Of a stretch of DNA of 64,000 bases, positions 54,559-64,000 are shown piece by piece; the stretch's first letter is position 1; each line of letters begins with the position of its first letter. The stretch is from Hyphomonas oceanitis SCH89. GTDB taxonomy: Bacteria; Pseudomonadota; Alphaproteobacteria; Caulobacterales; Hyphomonadaceae. The stretch lies in contig NZ_ARYL01000020.1 in assembly GCF_000685295.1 (NCBI RefSeq), positions 19,854 to 83,853 on the forward strand. Reading direction: 5' to 3'. The notes below the pieces were generated by a model that saw only the letters and a list, made by a program, of their open reading frames with translations, was not told the origin of the DNA and ran no database searches. The translations under genes and the position numbers were made by a program.

Positions 54559-55598
54559 AGTATCTTGTGACCGGCGGTGCCGGCTTCATCGGCTCGGCGC
54601 TGTGCCACAGGCTGATGGCGGCGCCTGACGCGCAGGTCACGGTTGTCGACAAGATGACCTATGCGGCCAACCCGGCGTCGCTGGCGCCATTCGAGGGACA
54701 AGGCCGGTTTCGCCTCGTGAAGGCCGATATCTGTGATCAGACCCGAATGATGGAACTGGCGCTGGCGGATGCGCCGGACGTTATTTTCCACCTCGCTGCC
54801 GAGACGCATGTGGACCGTTCCATCGATGGGGCGGATGCGTTCGTGCAGACGAACCTGGTTGGGACGTTCGCGATGCTGCAGGCGGCGCGGGGCCTGCATG
54901 AGCGCAAGGGTGGGTCGGGCGTTCGCTTTGTGCACGTCTCGACGGATGAAGTGTTCGGCTCGCTCGGAGCGGAGGGCCACTTTGATGAAGCGACGGCCTA
55001 TGACCCGTCGTCCCCCTATTCGGCGACCAAGGCAGGCGCAGACCATCTCGCGCGGGCATGGCACCGCACCTATGGGTTGCCGGTGATGGTTTCCAATTGC
55101 TCGAACAATTACGGGCCGCGCCAGTTTCCGGAAAAGCTGATCCCCTTGATGGTGCTCAATGCGCTGGAGGGGCTCAAGCTGCCGATCTATGGCGACGGCT
55201 CGAATGTGCGCGACTGGCTGCATGTTGAAGACCATGCCGACGCACTGGTTCGCATCGCCGAGGCGGGTGTGCCGGGCGAGAGCTATACGGTGGGCGGCAA
55301 TAGCGAGAAGACCAATCTCGAGATTGTCAGGCTTGTTTGCCAGTTGCTGGACGAGCGGCGCCCGCTGAGCGCACCCCATGGCGACCTGATGACGTTTGTG
55401 GCTGACCGGCCCGGCCATGACCTGCGCTATGCCATTGATGCGAGCAAGATTGGCCGTGAGCTGGGCTGGGCCCCATCACGTGATTTCGCGCAGGGGCTTG
55501 CCGATACGGTCGACTGGTACATTGCCAATGAAGCCTGGTGGCGCCCCTTGCGTGAGACGGTTTATGCCGGCCAACGGCTCGGCAAGGTCGGAGCCTGA
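54555..55598 (+). CDS. rfbB: dTDP-glucose 4,6-dehydratase
   Basis: 347 residues, extended short-chain dehydrogenase. NAD-binding GGAGFIGSALCHRL starts the protein. The catalytic YxxxK is in SPYSATKAGADHLARAWHRTYG. Family signatures HLAAETHVDRSIDGADAFV, VSTDEVFGSLG and SNCSNNYGPRQFPEKLIPL are present. It is the second enzyme of dTDP-rhamnose synthesis. Confidence 0.97.
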   Translation: MKYLVTGGAGFIGSALCHRLMAAPDAQVTVVDKMTYAANPASLAPFEGQGRFRLVKADICDQTRMMELALADAPDVIFHLAAETHVDRSIDGADAFVQTNLVGTFAMLQAARGLHERKGGSGVRFVHVSTDEVFGSLGAEGHFDEATAYDPSSPYSATKAGADHLARAWHRTYGLPVMVSNCSNNYGPRQFPEKLIPLMVLNALEGLKLPIYGDGSNVRDWLHVEDHADALVRIAEAGVPGESYTVGGNSEKTNLEIVRLVCQLLDERRPLSAPHGDLMTFVADRPGHDLRYAIDASKIGRELGWAPSRDFAQGLADTVDWYIANEAWWRPLRETVYAGQRLGKVGA

Positions 55599-55601
55599 GG
55601 C

Positions 55602-56492
55602 ATGGCGGAAGGCACCATCCTTGTGATCGGCCGGACGGGCCAGGTCGCGCAGGCGCTGGCGCATGTTGGCGGCGCGTCGGTGATCTGCCTCGGACGACCG
55701 GATGCAGACCTGAAGCGGCCTGAAACGCTGGCGCGCGCAATCGACCTGCACAAGCCGGTCGCCGTCATCAATGCAGGCGGTTTCACGCTGGTCGACCAGG
55801 CCGAAGCCGAGCCGGACGAGGCACGGATACTGAACGTCGATGGGCCGTCAGGCCTTGCGCTTGCCTGCAAGGCGGCAGGGGTGCCGCTCATCCACCTTTC
55901 AACCGATTGCGTGTTTGACGGCGAATTGGCGCGTGCCTATCGGCCCGATGATGTCACAGCGCCGATATGTATCTACGGGCAGACAAAGCTCGATGGCGAA
56001 CTGGCGGTGGCGGACGCTTACGCGCGGCATTTGGTTGTACGCGTGTCATGGATATTCTCGCAGTTCGGGCACAATTTCGTGCGGACCATGCTCAAGCTCG
56101 CGCAGACGCGGGATCGTGTGTCTGTCGTGTCAGACCAGGTCGGCTGTCCGACTTATGCCCCCGCGCTTGCGGCCGGGTTGCTGGAAATGGCCAGGCAGGC
56201 TGCCCAGCCCGGCTTTTCGGGCTGTGGAACATATCATCTGGCCGGGGCAGGCGAGACGGACCGGGCAAGCCTCGCGCGAAGCATTTTTGCCGAAAGTGAG
56301 CGTCATGGCGGCCCGGTGGCCCAAGTCGACGCCATTCCCACTTCGACCTATCCCACCCCTGCCACGCGTCCGCTGAATGCGCGGCTCGACATCACACGCA
56401 CGACCGATATATTCGGCGTCCAGCTGCCAGACTGGCAGGACGGCCTTGCCGCTACTGTCCCGGCGCTGATTCAGGAGATTGCGAACGCATGA
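55602..56492 (+). CDS. rfbD: dTDP-4-dehydrorhamnose reductase
   Basis: 296 residues with the NAD(P)-binding opening [19 protein letters not shown], the [16 protein letters not shown] segment (STDCVFDG is the RmlD hallmark) and catalytic [12 protein letters not shown]. It performs the last step to dTDP-L-rhamnose. It starts 3 bases after rfbB and overlaps rfbA by ATGA. Confidence 0.96.
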   Translation: MAEGTILVIGRTGQVAQALAHVGGASVICLGRPDADLKRPETLARAIDLHKPVAVINAGGFTLVDQAEAEPDEARILNVDGPSGLALACKAAGVPLIHLSTDCVFDGELARAYRPDDVTAPICIYGQTKLDGELAVADAYARHLVVRVSWIFSQFGHNFVRTMLKLAQTRDRVSVVSDQVGCPTYAPALAAGLLEMARQAAQPGFSGCGTYHLAGAGETDRASLARSIFAESERHGGPVAQVDAIPTSTYPTPATRPLNARLDITRTTDIFGVQLPDWQDGLAATVPALIQEIANA

Positions 56493-57361
56493 AAGGTATC
56501 GTGCTGGCTGGCGGACTCGGGTCGCGGCTGTATCCCGTCACGCGCGGTGTGTCGAAACACCTGCTGCCGGTGTATGACAAGCCGTTGATCTATTATCCGA
56601 TTTCGACGCTGATGCTGGCCGGCATCCGCGAGATGCTGATCATCACGACGGGTGAGCACGCCGACGCCTACAAAGCGCTTCTCGGTAATGGCTCGCAATG
56701 GGGCGTCGAGTTCCAGTATGAGATCCAGGACGAGCCACGCGGGCTCGCTGAGGCCTTCATCCTGGGTGAGCGCTTCATCAATGGCGGCACGTCGGCGCTA
56801 GCCCTGGGCGATAATATTTTCCACGGCGCGGGGCTTTCAGGGCAATTGCTGGAAGCGGCTGCCCTGCAAAAGGGCGCGCGCGTGTTCGCGCACCAGGTTC
56901 AGGATCCACACCGGTTCGGCATTATCGAGATGTCGCCTGAAGGCAAGCCTATCTCGATCGAGGAGAAGCCGACCGAGCCGCGCAGCAATCAGGCGATCAC
57001 TGGGCTCTACTTCTACGATGCAGACGTTGTGGAGATAGCCAAGGAGGTCAAGCCGTCTGCCCGGGGCGAGGTTGAGATTACTTGCGTGAACCGCGCCTAT
57101 CTCCAGCGGGGCGATCTGTTCGTGACCAAGCTGCCGCGTGGCTCGACATGGCTGGATGCCGGCACGTTCGACAGCCTGCTGGAAGCCTCGCATTTCGTGC
57201 AGGCGCTCGAAAAGCGTCAGGGCCTGAAGATTGCCTGCCTTGAGGAAATTGCCTGGCGCAAAGGCTTCATCAATGCGGCCACGCTTGAGGCGTTGGCGAT
57301 GGCCTACAAGAATGATTACCAGGGCTACCTACTGGCCTTGCTGGACAAATCCGCCCAATAA
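56489..57361 (+). CDS. rfbA: Glucose-1-phosphate thymidylyltransferase
   Basis: 290 residues. Signature [35 protein letters not shown], product-binding [13 protein letters not shown] and [20 protein letters not shown]. It makes dTDP-glucose, the entry to the rhamnose pathway. It is the last recognisable rml gene; an unknown nucleotidyltransferase-like gene follows after 27 bases. Confidence 0.97.
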   Translation: MKGIVLAGGLGSRLYPVTRGVSKHLLPVYDKPLIYYPISTLMLAGIREMLIITTGEHADAYKALLGNGSQWGVEFQYEIQDEPRGLAEAFILGERFINGGTSALALGDNIFHGAGLSGQLLEAAALQKGARVFAHQVQDPHRFGIIEMSPEGKPISIEEKPTEPRSNQAITGLYFYDADVVEIAKEVKPSARGEVEITCVNRAYLQRGDLFVTKLPRGSTWLDAGTFDSLLEASHFVQALEKRQGLKIACLEEIAWRKGFINAATLEALAMAYKNDYQGYLLALLDKSAQ

Positions 57362-57388
57362 AGAGCTGAAACGTCCGGAAGACCCGCC

Positions 57389-58315
57389 ATGCCCGTTCCC
57401 AATATCGCTGAAGTCGAATCGCATGTCATCGCGCTGCTGAACCTGCACGGCCCGTTGATCGGCAAGCAATTGTCCGAAAAGCTGCCGGACATTCCGAAGC
57501 TCGCCCTTTGGCAAGCCTGCTACCAGAGCCGCGCGTTGCAGGTGTCCCACTTTGCCAGCTATTACCTGCGGTTTGACATTACCCGTGAAGACCAGGTGCG
57601 GCTCAGCCCGTCCATCCTGCGTGACTTCCTGTCATTCTCGCTGTTCGGCCTGCCGGGCCAGCGCGATCAGATGATCGAGCGGCAGGGGACCCTATCCAAC
57701 ATGCACCGGGAGATCAGCCGGGAAAAGATCGCGCTTGCGCAGCAGGTGATGAAGTCGCTCTTCCTCGACCTGCCGCGGGAAATCCGCTCGTCCATGTGCG
57801 CGTTCATTGCCGGTGACCTTGCTTATTTTCTGGCTCATAATGAGCCGCGCGAACATCTGGTCTCGGGCGAAATGGTCAAGGGGTCCGATATCGATATCGT
57901 CATCATACTGAATGATGACTTGCCCGACACCATTCAGCGCAAGATCGATGCGGACATGATTGCGCTGAAGAACTATTACCTGCGCCACCCGCAATACCGG
58001 CACGAAATCGACTTCATCACCAAGCGCAAGGAGACGATGCTTCGCCAGTTTCACTATACGGATATCCACGACAAGATTGCGAGCAAGATCGCCTATGAAT
58101 CCATGTTCCTTGGCGGCTCGCTGACGCTGTACATGGAAGTGCGTGACGCGATGACATCGACAGGTGTTGACCGGCTTATCGAGGCCGACTTCGACCACGC
58201 GCTCAAGGACCGGAAGCACGCGATGCAGACACTGCTTCAGGCGTCCAGCGATGACATTGATGATGAGACGCGGTCCCTGTTCTACTTTTCGCAGGAACGG
58301 GTCGAGTTTACCTGA
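57389..58315 (+). CDS. Predicted polymerase-beta-like nucleotidyltransferase of unknown role
   Basis: 308 residues, cytoplasmic. At about residues 162-174 it has GEMVKGSDIDIVIILND, the GSxIDxV pattern with paired Asp residues of the MNT/pol-beta nucleotidyltransferase fold; a third acidic residue may be in RHEIDFITK (about 210). The N-terminal 120 residues are helical and unrecognised. It follows the rfb operon closely and converges on the mannose-1-phosphate gene with a 6-base gap. The target could be a sugar, a protein or RNA. Confidence 0.65.
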   Translation: MPVPNIAEVESHVIALLNLHGPLIGKQLSEKLPDIPKLALWQACYQSRALQVSHFASYYLRFDITREDQVRLSPSILRDFLSFSLFGLPGQRDQMIERQGTLSNMHREISREKIALAQQVMKSLFLDLPREIRSSMCAFIAGDLAYFLAHNEPREHLVSGEMVKGSDIDIVIILNDDLPDTIQRKIDADMIALKNYYLRHPQYRHEIDFITKRKETMLRQFHYTDIHDKIASKIAYESMFLGGSLTLYMEVRDAMTSTGVDRLIEADFDHALKDRKHAMQTLLQASSDDIDDETRSLFYFSQERVEFT

Positions 58316-58321
58316 GGCCTG

Positions 58322-59392
58322 TCAGAAAAGGTCTGTGCGCCCGCGCGCCTTCAAGGCCGCAATGACAAGGCTGACATCCTGCGATCGGGATTTCGGCATG
58401 ACGAGCACGGCGCCGTCATGGACGGCGATCACCATGTCATCAATACCAAGGGCCGCCACGAGTGTGCCTTCGCCTGCATGAATTGTGCAGTTCCTGCTAT
58501 CGATCAAGATCGGGCCTGAATCAGGCGAGGTATCCTGCAAGTCGCCCCAGGCAGGCCATGTGCCGACATCGCTCCAGGCGCAGGAGACGGGCCCGACGAC
58601 GGCCGCTTTCTGCGTGTGTTCCATGACGGCATAGTCAATCGAGATCGACCGGATTTGCGAGAACAGGGTCTCGTCCAGCCGCATGATCGTGGCGTCCGTA
58701 TCAGTCGCATTGAGCGCAGCGACTGCTCCCTCCATCACGTCAGGCGCATGGGTGCCGAGTTCGGCTTTCATGAGACTGGCGGGGAACAGGAAGATGCCCG
58801 CATTCCACGAATATGTGCCATCCGCTAGATAGGTCACGGCGGTCGCCTGGTCGGGCTTTTCGCGGAAGGCTGCGACGGTGAAGGCTGAGGGGCCAATGGC
58901 TTCGCCGGCCTTGATGTAGCCGAATCCGGTTTCGGGCCGGTCCGGTGAAATGCCAAAAGTGACAATGCGGCCACCTTGGGCAATCCCGGCTGCATCCGCG
59001 ACCGCCTTGCGAAACGCGGCGGGCGTTCCGATGAAATGGTCGGCAGGCAGAAGCAGGACAAGGCCGTCAGGATCAATGCGGCTGATATATTCGGCGGCGA
59101 TGGCGGCGACAGCAGCCGTATTGCGGGCGCAGGGCTCAAGCAGGATGGCGAGCGGATTGATGCCTGCATCTGTGAGCTGGCGCTCCAAGAGGTCAAGGTA
59201 GCGCGCATTGCTGATGATGACCGGGTCGGCGAGGCTGAGGCCGTCATCGGCTTGAGCGACGCGTCGCGCGGTTTGCCGGAACAGCGATTCCCCGGAAATG
59301 AGGTTAACAAACTGTTTCGGGGTGCGCGATGTCGACACCGGCCACAGACGGGTTCCGGATCCGCCGCACATGATAACGGGATAAATAGCCAT
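58322..59392 (-). CDS. manC: Mannose-1-phosphate guanylyltransferase
   Basis: About 356 residues from the ATG at 59392 (AGGAG 11 bases upstream). Nucleotide-binding VIMCGGSGTRLWPVSTSRTPKQF opens the protein, followed by LLLPADHFIG, FGISPDRPETGFGYIKAGEA and FREKPDQATAV. The isomerase domain of bifunctional ManC/AlgA (about 110 more residues) is absent, so it is a short GMP-only form. It makes GDP-mannose for surface polysaccharides. Confidence 0.93.
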   Translation of the reverse strand: MAIYPVIMCGGSGTRLWPVSTSRTPKQFVNLISGESLFRQTARRVAQADDGLSLADPVIISNARYLDLLERQLTDAGINPLAILLEPCARNTAAVAAIAAEYISRIDPDGLVLLLPADHFIGTPAAFRKAVADAAGIAQGGRIVTFGISPDRPETGFGYIKAGEAIGPSAFTVAAFREKPDQATAVTYLADGTYSWNAGIFLFPASLMKAELGTHAPDVMEGAVAALNATDTDATIMRLDETLFSQIRSISIDYAVMEHTQKAAVVGPVSCAWSDVGTWPAWGDLQDTSPDSGPILIDSRNCTIHAGEGTLVAALGIDDMVIAVHDGAVLVMPKSRSQDVSLVIAALKARGRTDLF

Positions 59393-59618
59393 AATCTGCG
59401 TCGCTCCTGAAGATTTATTTGGTGAATTCATGTGATCGAATCACGAGATCGGACCTTATTTCAGACGCATGGCAGGAAGGCTAGTCTTCAGCCGCCCATG
59501 GCCCTGCAGCACTCGCTTGACAGGGGAGCTGGACAGGCTCCACGCTACTTTAAAAGCGCATTCTGGACATCCAATGACCGTGCGTACCCGTAGGAGAGCT
59601 CAAAGTCAGGAGTATCCC

Positions 59619-62129
59619 GTGTCCCGAAATACCAAGGCCCGACAGGTCTCGATCCCGCTTGTGCTCAGCGCTGCCTTGCTGGTGCCTTCATCCCTTATCC
59701 TCGGGGCATGCGCAGGTGGCGGCGGCGGTGGTAGCGGATCTGCCGTTACACCCCTGTCTCCTCCACCCCCTCCGCCACCTCCTCCACCGCCACCCCCTCC
59801 ACCGCCCCCGGCGCCTTTTCCATCGACAATTGCGGCTGCCAGCGCGTTCGAGACATACGAATATAACCGTACGGGTGGCCTGCCGGTTATCGGCGCCTCG
59901 TCGGCCTATGCGTTAGGCGCGACAGGTGACGGCATCACGATCGCCATCATCGACACGGGGGTCCTGAGGGACCATCCGGACCTCGCCGACGCTGACATCC
60001 GGACATATGACGTCTGTGCGGCCACAGCCTGTGCCGGATATGATTCGAATGGCGACAGCATCGTTCAGGTTCGCCAGCCGGGTGACATCGACACTGAAGG
60101 GCACGGTACGCTGGTCACAGGCGTGGTGGCTGCCGTGCGGCAGGACAATTATGCGACGCCGGTTGATGAGGGTAATAACGGCGTCAATATTCAGGGCATC
60201 GCCTATGAAGCGTCCGTAATCGACATCAGGGCGGATGGGCCCGGAAGCTGCGCCCGGACGGGCGAGGACGAAGGCTGCACATTTTCCGATAATACCCTGG
60301 TCCAGGCCATCGACTATGCCGTCGCTCAGGGTGCCAGCGTGATCAACATGTCGCTTGGCGGCGACATCGATTCCGACCAGTCGCTGGAGAATGCCGTGCG
60401 TCGCGCGGCGGCTGCAGGTGTGCTTGTCGTTATCTCGGCGGGCAATGAGGCTGAACCCGCCGGGACCGATGACATGGGCAATCCTGTTGATGCGATGGGC
60501 CAGATTCCGTCAGAGCCGGCCTATATTGCCGGTGAGGCGGCTTCGCGTGGCCGGGTTGTTGCGGTCGGCTCAATCACGCTCGACCGCGTGATGTCGGACT
60601 TCTCGAACCGGGCCGGCGTAGCATCGCAGAACTATTACCTCCTCGCGCCCGGAGAGGGCATCGTGACCACGGGTCTTGATGACAATGTCACGAATCCGGA
60701 CGGGATAAATTGCATCGGCGTACAGACGTCCGGCTGTAATGATGCGGACTCCATCGGCGATTATTACCGCGTCAGCGGCACATCCTTTTCGGCGCCTTAC
60801 GTCGCCGGCGCCCTGGCGCTGCTGCTGGATGCGTTCCCGAACCTCAAGGACAGTCCCGAGCTGGCGCTTCAGATCCTGCTCGATACGGCTGACGATTATG
60901 TCGATAATACGCCAGATGCCATAACGGGTGAGATAGCCGGTGTCGGCACTGATTCGGTCTCGGGCGTTGGCATCATCAACCTGGTCGAAGCGTTCCGTCC
61001 GCAGGGCCAGCAAAGCCTCTCGATTTCCGGTGAACAGGTCAGCGTGGCGCAGACGCTTGCGCCTTCCGGCGGTGCGTTTGGCGACTGGGCGACAGCGTCC
61101 GGCGCTTTTAACGGCATCGTCTTCACGGATGACTACGGGCGTGGCTTCAGGCTGGATGCAGACAAGGCTGGCAAGGCGTTGCCGACACAATTGTGGCCCT
61201 CTTCGCGCTCCATAAAGATGGATATGCGGGCTGACTGGGCCGCGAGCGAATCGCGCGCCGTGGCAGTGGGTGATCTCACCTTCGCGTGGTCGACACCGCG
61301 CCTGCAGGAAGACCGCCTCGCGCCCTATCAGGAAGAGCCTGTCACGAACTATCAGGCCGCCTACCGATTCACCGGAGGTGAGGTGGAGTTCGGACGGGGC
61401 GGCGGTCTTGCGCGGCTCGCACCTGAAGTCACGCTTTTCAACGAGCCGGGCATTGGCAATGCCTATGCGACTGGCGGAAACTGGGCGCGGCTCAGCCATG
61501 ATGTGGGAATGGGGCTCACGATGGATTTCTTCACTGCAGCGGACGAGGCCCGCTCGCTCACCGGCGTGAGCGTGGGGCGCGATGCGCGCTTCTGGTCTTT
61601 CCGTGCAGGCATATCGAATGCCTCAGATGATGAGACGGCCCTCGGAGGAAGCCTGCAGGAGCGCTTTGGCGAAACAGACCAGGCCGGCATGACTGCCTAT
61701 TCGGTTGAGGGCGAATGGAATCCGCTCGGGCGCCTCACCCTTTCATCCGGTGTGGAAATGGCGAGTGTCGATCTGCCGGGCGTCGACGTGCAGGGCATCT
61801 GGACAAGCCGCTGGTCGCTCGGGGCGACGCACCCGGCAGGCCCCGGCGCGCTCAGCTTCGTGGTTGCCCAGCCACGCCGCGCCGAGACAGGCACGATCCG
61901 CTTCGTCGCCCCCACAGCCATCGATGCGACAGGCAGCCTCATAAGCGGCCAAGTGGAAGCCGGGCTCACGCCTAGCGGTCGGCAGATCGATTATGAGGGC
62001 CGCTATCGATTCAATCTGCCGGGCGACTGGATCGGCGAAGCCTCAACAGCCCTTTCCACATCACCGAACCATATTAGCGGTGCTGATGCAGAAAGCGTGA
62101 CGTGGCTGGCGGTAAGCACAAAATGGTAG
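59619..62129 (+). CDS. Lipoprotein subtilase with probable C-terminal beta-barrel
   Basis: About 836 residues from a GTG at 59619 with CAGGAG six bases upstream. Lipoprotein signal ending LILGAC, a Gly stretch, then a run of 17 prolines. The S8 protease domain holds the triad Asp (IAIIDTGVLRDHPDL), His (GHGTLVTGVV) and Ser (GTSFSAPYVAGALALL). The last 300 residues are beta-rich and end WLAVSTKW, with the aromatic terminus of outer-membrane barrels. The layout resembles the lipidated autotransporter protease SphB1 of Bordetella, so surface processing of other proteins is a reasonable guess. Confidence 0.82.
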   Translation: MSRNTKARQVSIPLVLSAALLVPSSLILGACAGGGGGGSGSAVTPLSPPPPPPPPPPPPPPPPPAPFPSTIAAASAFETYEYNRTGGLPVIGASSAYALGATGDGITIAIIDTGVLRDHPDLADADIRTYDVCAATACAGYDSNGDSIVQVRQPGDIDTEGHGTLVTGVVAAVRQDNYATPVDEGNNGVNIQGIAYEASVIDIRADGPGSCARTGEDEGCTFSDNTLVQAIDYAVAQGASVINMSLGGDIDSDQSLENAVRRAAAAGVLVVISAGNEAEPAGTDDMGNPVDAMGQIPSEPAYIAGEAASRGRVVAVGSITLDRVMSDFSNRAGVASQNYYLLAPGEGIVTTGLDDNVTNPDGINCIGVQTSGCNDADSIGDYYRVSGTSFSAPYVAGALALLLDAFPNLKDSPELALQILLDTADDYVDNTPDAITGEIAGVGTDSVSGVGIINLVEAFRPQGQQSLSISGEQVSVAQTLAPSGGAFGDWATASGAFNGIVFTDDYGRGFRLDADKAGKALPTQLWPSSRSIKMDMRADWAASESRAVAVGDLTFAWSTPRLQEDRLAPYQEEPVTNYQAAYRFTGGEVEFGRGGGLARLAPEVTLFNEPGIGNAYATGGNWARLSHDVGMGLTMDFFTAADEARSLTGVSVGRDARFWSFRAGISNASDDETALGGSLQERFGETDQAGMTAYSVEGEWNPLGRLTLSSGVEMASVDLPGVDVQGIWTSRWSLGATHPAGPGALSFVVAQPRRAETGTIRFVAPTAIDATGSLISGQVEAGLTPSGRQIDYEGRYRFNLPGDWIGEASTALSTSPNHISGADAESVTWLAVSTKW

Positions 62130-62512
62130 GGCGCCGGGTGATAATTGCGATCGGGCTCGCCTCGCTTGGGGCCTGTGCCTTGTGGCAAAACGGCGCGACG
62201 CCAGAGGCGGTTGCAGACTGTCCATCTGTCACGCGCGCCTCAGCCTGGGTGGATCAGATGCCCAAAATCGGATCATCGCCGCACAAGCTGATCGTGGCGC
62301 TGAAACTTGACGATGCGCGGCCATGGCTGCTTACACCGACGACATCAGCCGATCCGGCACTGCTCGTGCTCGACCTGTCGCCGGGTGGTCCTGCGTTTCC
62401 TGGCAAGGCTGGTTACCGCGAAACCGCAAGTGACGTGCCTCGCCGAGCTGTCAGTATCATGTGCGGCGGCCGAGAACGTTTGCGCATTGATAATATTACG
62501 AAGGTGATGTGA
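62123..62512 (+). CDS. Small lipoprotein overlapping the subtilase gene
   Basis: About 129 residues from the ATG at 62123, which overlaps the subtilase stop by 7 bases, implying coupling. A lipoprotein signal (VIIAIGLASLGAC, lipobox LGAC) precedes a domain with ASAWVDQMPKIGSSPHKLIVALKLDD and paired Cys residues (ADCPS, IMCGG). No family was recognised. It may assist the protease or the barrel, judging only from the coupling. Confidence 0.7.
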   Translation: MVGRRVIIAIGLASLGACALWQNGATPEAVADCPSVTRASAWVDQMPKIGSSPHKLIVALKLDDARPWLLTPTTSADPALLVLDLSPGGPAFPGKAGYRETASDVPRRAVSIMCGGRERLRIDNITKVM

Positions 62513-62521
62513 CCAATAACC

Positions 62522-63751
62522 TTAGATAAGACGTGATCGCGCGCCCATGCGCAATGGATCGAGCGTACTCACATACCCAGCGCCATCGAGATTGGTTGAA
62601 ATGTACTCGGCGGCGGCCTGGCCTAAGCGAGCCGCTGAGTCCCTGTTTTTGTTCAGGTGTCTTATAGCCTCGACACTGGCGTCCTCATCGACTTTTGCCC
62701 AGATAGCGCCTCTAGGCGCCTTGTATACACCGTAGGGATCATTGACGGCTTCGAGTTGATACGGAAGCGGGACGGAGTTTTCCGCATCCATGAATTCCAT
62801 GTTTCCCGACCAGCCCGTTGCCATGGCAACCCGGCCGACCGACATGGCTTCGGCGAGATGCAGCCCAAAACCCTCAGAGCGGTGCGCCGACAGCATCACA
62901 TGATGCGAGGCAATCAAGTTCCATCTGCGCGCATCAGGAAGCGATTCGTCGATGATCGTGACCGAGCTGTCGCCTCTGACGGCCTCTGTCAGATCGCGAG
63001 AAAATTCCGGATACTCAGCCATGTTGCGCAATTTCACTGTCAGGGACGTGTCGTCTTTTTGCGAAAAGGCGTTCCGGTAGATTCGGACAGCTGACAGCAC
63101 GTTCTTGCGATGAAACGAGGACCGTCCATCAGCCATGATCAGGCACCGCAGCGGGGATGAGTCAAATCTGGCGGGTGTATCATCCGCTGTGAGTTCCGGT
63201 GCGCGAACCGGCAGGGCAACAGTCCGGATAGGTATGTCGACAAATGGACGAAAAGCTTCCGTGACAAAACTGCTAGGGGTCCAGATTTCATCAAGGTGTT
63301 CGGCAATCGACAGCCACTCTTTTGGGGGTTCGCTCAACTCCCACGCCCAGTATCCGATGATCCGCCAATTGTGCCATCGGCGAAGGCCGAGCGCCTGAAG
63401 CGCTATGCGCGTTTCAGGCGCATTGGCATGCAGGACAAGGGTGCCGCTACTGCCGGATGGGATCTTTTGAAGCGCGTCCTCGCTGTGTCCGTCGATCTGG
63501 TTGAGGATATCGCTGAGGTCGACAGCGATGGGGTTATATCCTTGCCGCTTTAGCGCATGGATGCCGAGGCGGGCGGCCTGTCCCAACCCATTGGCAGTTC
63601 GAAACATGCCAGCAACGACAAGGGGGGCGGATGGGTTAAAGCCCTCTCGCTTCGGATTGCCTCTCGGCAGCATCGCAACCCTGATGTCACGTGCCGCTGC
63701 AGCAGTGGGAGGAAAGCGTCCGGCCATTTTTCGGGCGCTGCGGAACACCAT
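62522..63751 (-). CDS. Glycosyltransferase, GT4-like
   Basis: 409 residues (starts at Met9 or Met27 also possible). Rossmann-like N-domain with VAGMFRTANGLGQAARLGIHAL, middle segment IIGYWAWELSEPPKEWL and LDEIWTPSSFVTEAF, and the C-domain signature LSAHRSEGFGLHLAEAMSVG with the E-x7-E pair that binds the nucleotide sugar. It transfers a sugar, perhaps mannose or rhamnose given the nearby nucleotide-sugar genes. The acceptor is unknown. Confidence 0.88.
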   Translation of the reverse strand: MVFRSARKMAGRFPPTAAAARDIRVAMLPRGNPKREGFNPSAPLVVAGMFRTANGLGQAARLGIHALKRQGYNPIAVDLSDILNQIDGHSEDALQKIPSGSSGTLVLHANAPETRIALQALGLRRWHNWRIIGYWAWELSEPPKEWLSIAEHLDEIWTPSSFVTEAFRPFVDIPIRTVALPVRAPELTADDTPARFDSSPLRCLIMADGRSSFHRKNVLSAVRIYRNAFSQKDDTSLTVKLRNMAEYPEFSRDLTEAVRGDSSVTIIDESLPDARRWNLIASHHVMLSAHRSEGFGLHLAEAMSVGRVAMATGWSGNMEFMDAENSVPLPYQLEAVNDPYGVYKAPRGAIWAKVDEDASVEAIRHLNKNRDSAARLGQAAAEYISTNLDGAGYVSTLDPLRMGARSRLI

Positions 63752-64000
63752 GATTCGCTTTCCACTTTTACGCTACAGGCGAACTCGCCTTACAAGAAAC
63801 ACAGGTCTTAAATATGGACCTTATTGGGCGAATGGCCTGTTGTCGTCAAGCAATCGGGTATCGACCGGTTCCCTGTCGGTCCGGCCACTGCCAGCCGCCC
63901 TTTTCGGACCATTGACAAGGACCGAGGTTGTCACAACAAGGGCAGGATTAAAACAACTGCTACAGGAGCGGGTAGCGTCCCATCAGATGGTGTAAATCGT
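63752..64000. other. Window end, nothing firm
   Basis: No full gene is supported. A short minus-strand open frame running in from beyond the edge (stop near 63962) could be the tail of another gene, but too little is visible. Confidence 0.4.

Overview
The window comes from a GC-rich Gram-negative bacterium, most likely an alphaproteobacterium of the Caulobacterales/Hyphomonadaceae or sphingomonad type. That placement is inferred from gene content: three large TonB-dependent receptors, a luxR-luxI-phyH quorum-sensing operon, an isopeptidase-type lasso peptide cluster, fused cysNC, and a DUF6499/DUF2285 protein. No rRNA, tRNA, CRISPR array or insertion sequence was recognised.

Layout. 1-5.9 kb: the end of a type II secretion operon (gspL partial, M, E, F, J, K), with gspN inserted on the opposite strand. 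6-10.4 kb: a minus-strand operon (TPR protein, HupE/UreJ, a second HupE-like membrane protein, DUF4331 protein, proline-rich lipoprotein), followed by a FecR remnant. 11-12.8 kb: a first HipBA-type toxin-antitoxin pair. 13-19.4 kb: PhoX-family phosphatase coupled to a TonB receptor, then an MFS transporter. 19.5-25.4 kb: a sparse accessory stretch with a second HipBA pair behind three phased operators, three XRE regulators, a DUF6499/DUF2285 protein and about 2 kb without convincing genes.

25.5-37.3 kb is the most interesting part: a lasso peptide system. An ECF sigma factor, a FecR anti-sigma factor, a TonB receptor with an STN signalling domain and a periplasmic S9 isopeptidase lie on the plus strand. 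The biosynthetic genes converge on them from the minus strand: a 42-aa precursor with predicted core GQPNGLIEFFGQSSRD, a fused B1-B2 leader-binding protease, and an asparagine-synthetase-like cyclase. A TPR/LicD-like nucleotidyltransferase gene lies just upstream of the precursor and could be a tailoring enzyme. The likely cycle is make, export, re-import or sense through the receptor, signal through FecR/sigma, and hydrolyse by the isopeptidase. Divergent from this block is a LuxR-LuxI-PhyH operon (37.5-40 kb), which raises the possibility of quorum control.

40-64 kb is mostly housekeeping and envelope metabolism: gpsA, a class I amidotransferase-like hydrolase and an ATP-grasp ligase; a siderophore receptor with a PepSY reductase behind a Fur-like box; a thiolase-like enzyme; cysD-cysNC sulfate activation; glmS; dTDP-rhamnose genes rfbCBDA; a pol-beta-like nucleotidyltransferase; mannose-1-phosphate guanylyltransferase; a lipoprotein subtilase with a probable C-terminal beta-barrel; a small lipoprotein; and a glycosyltransferase.
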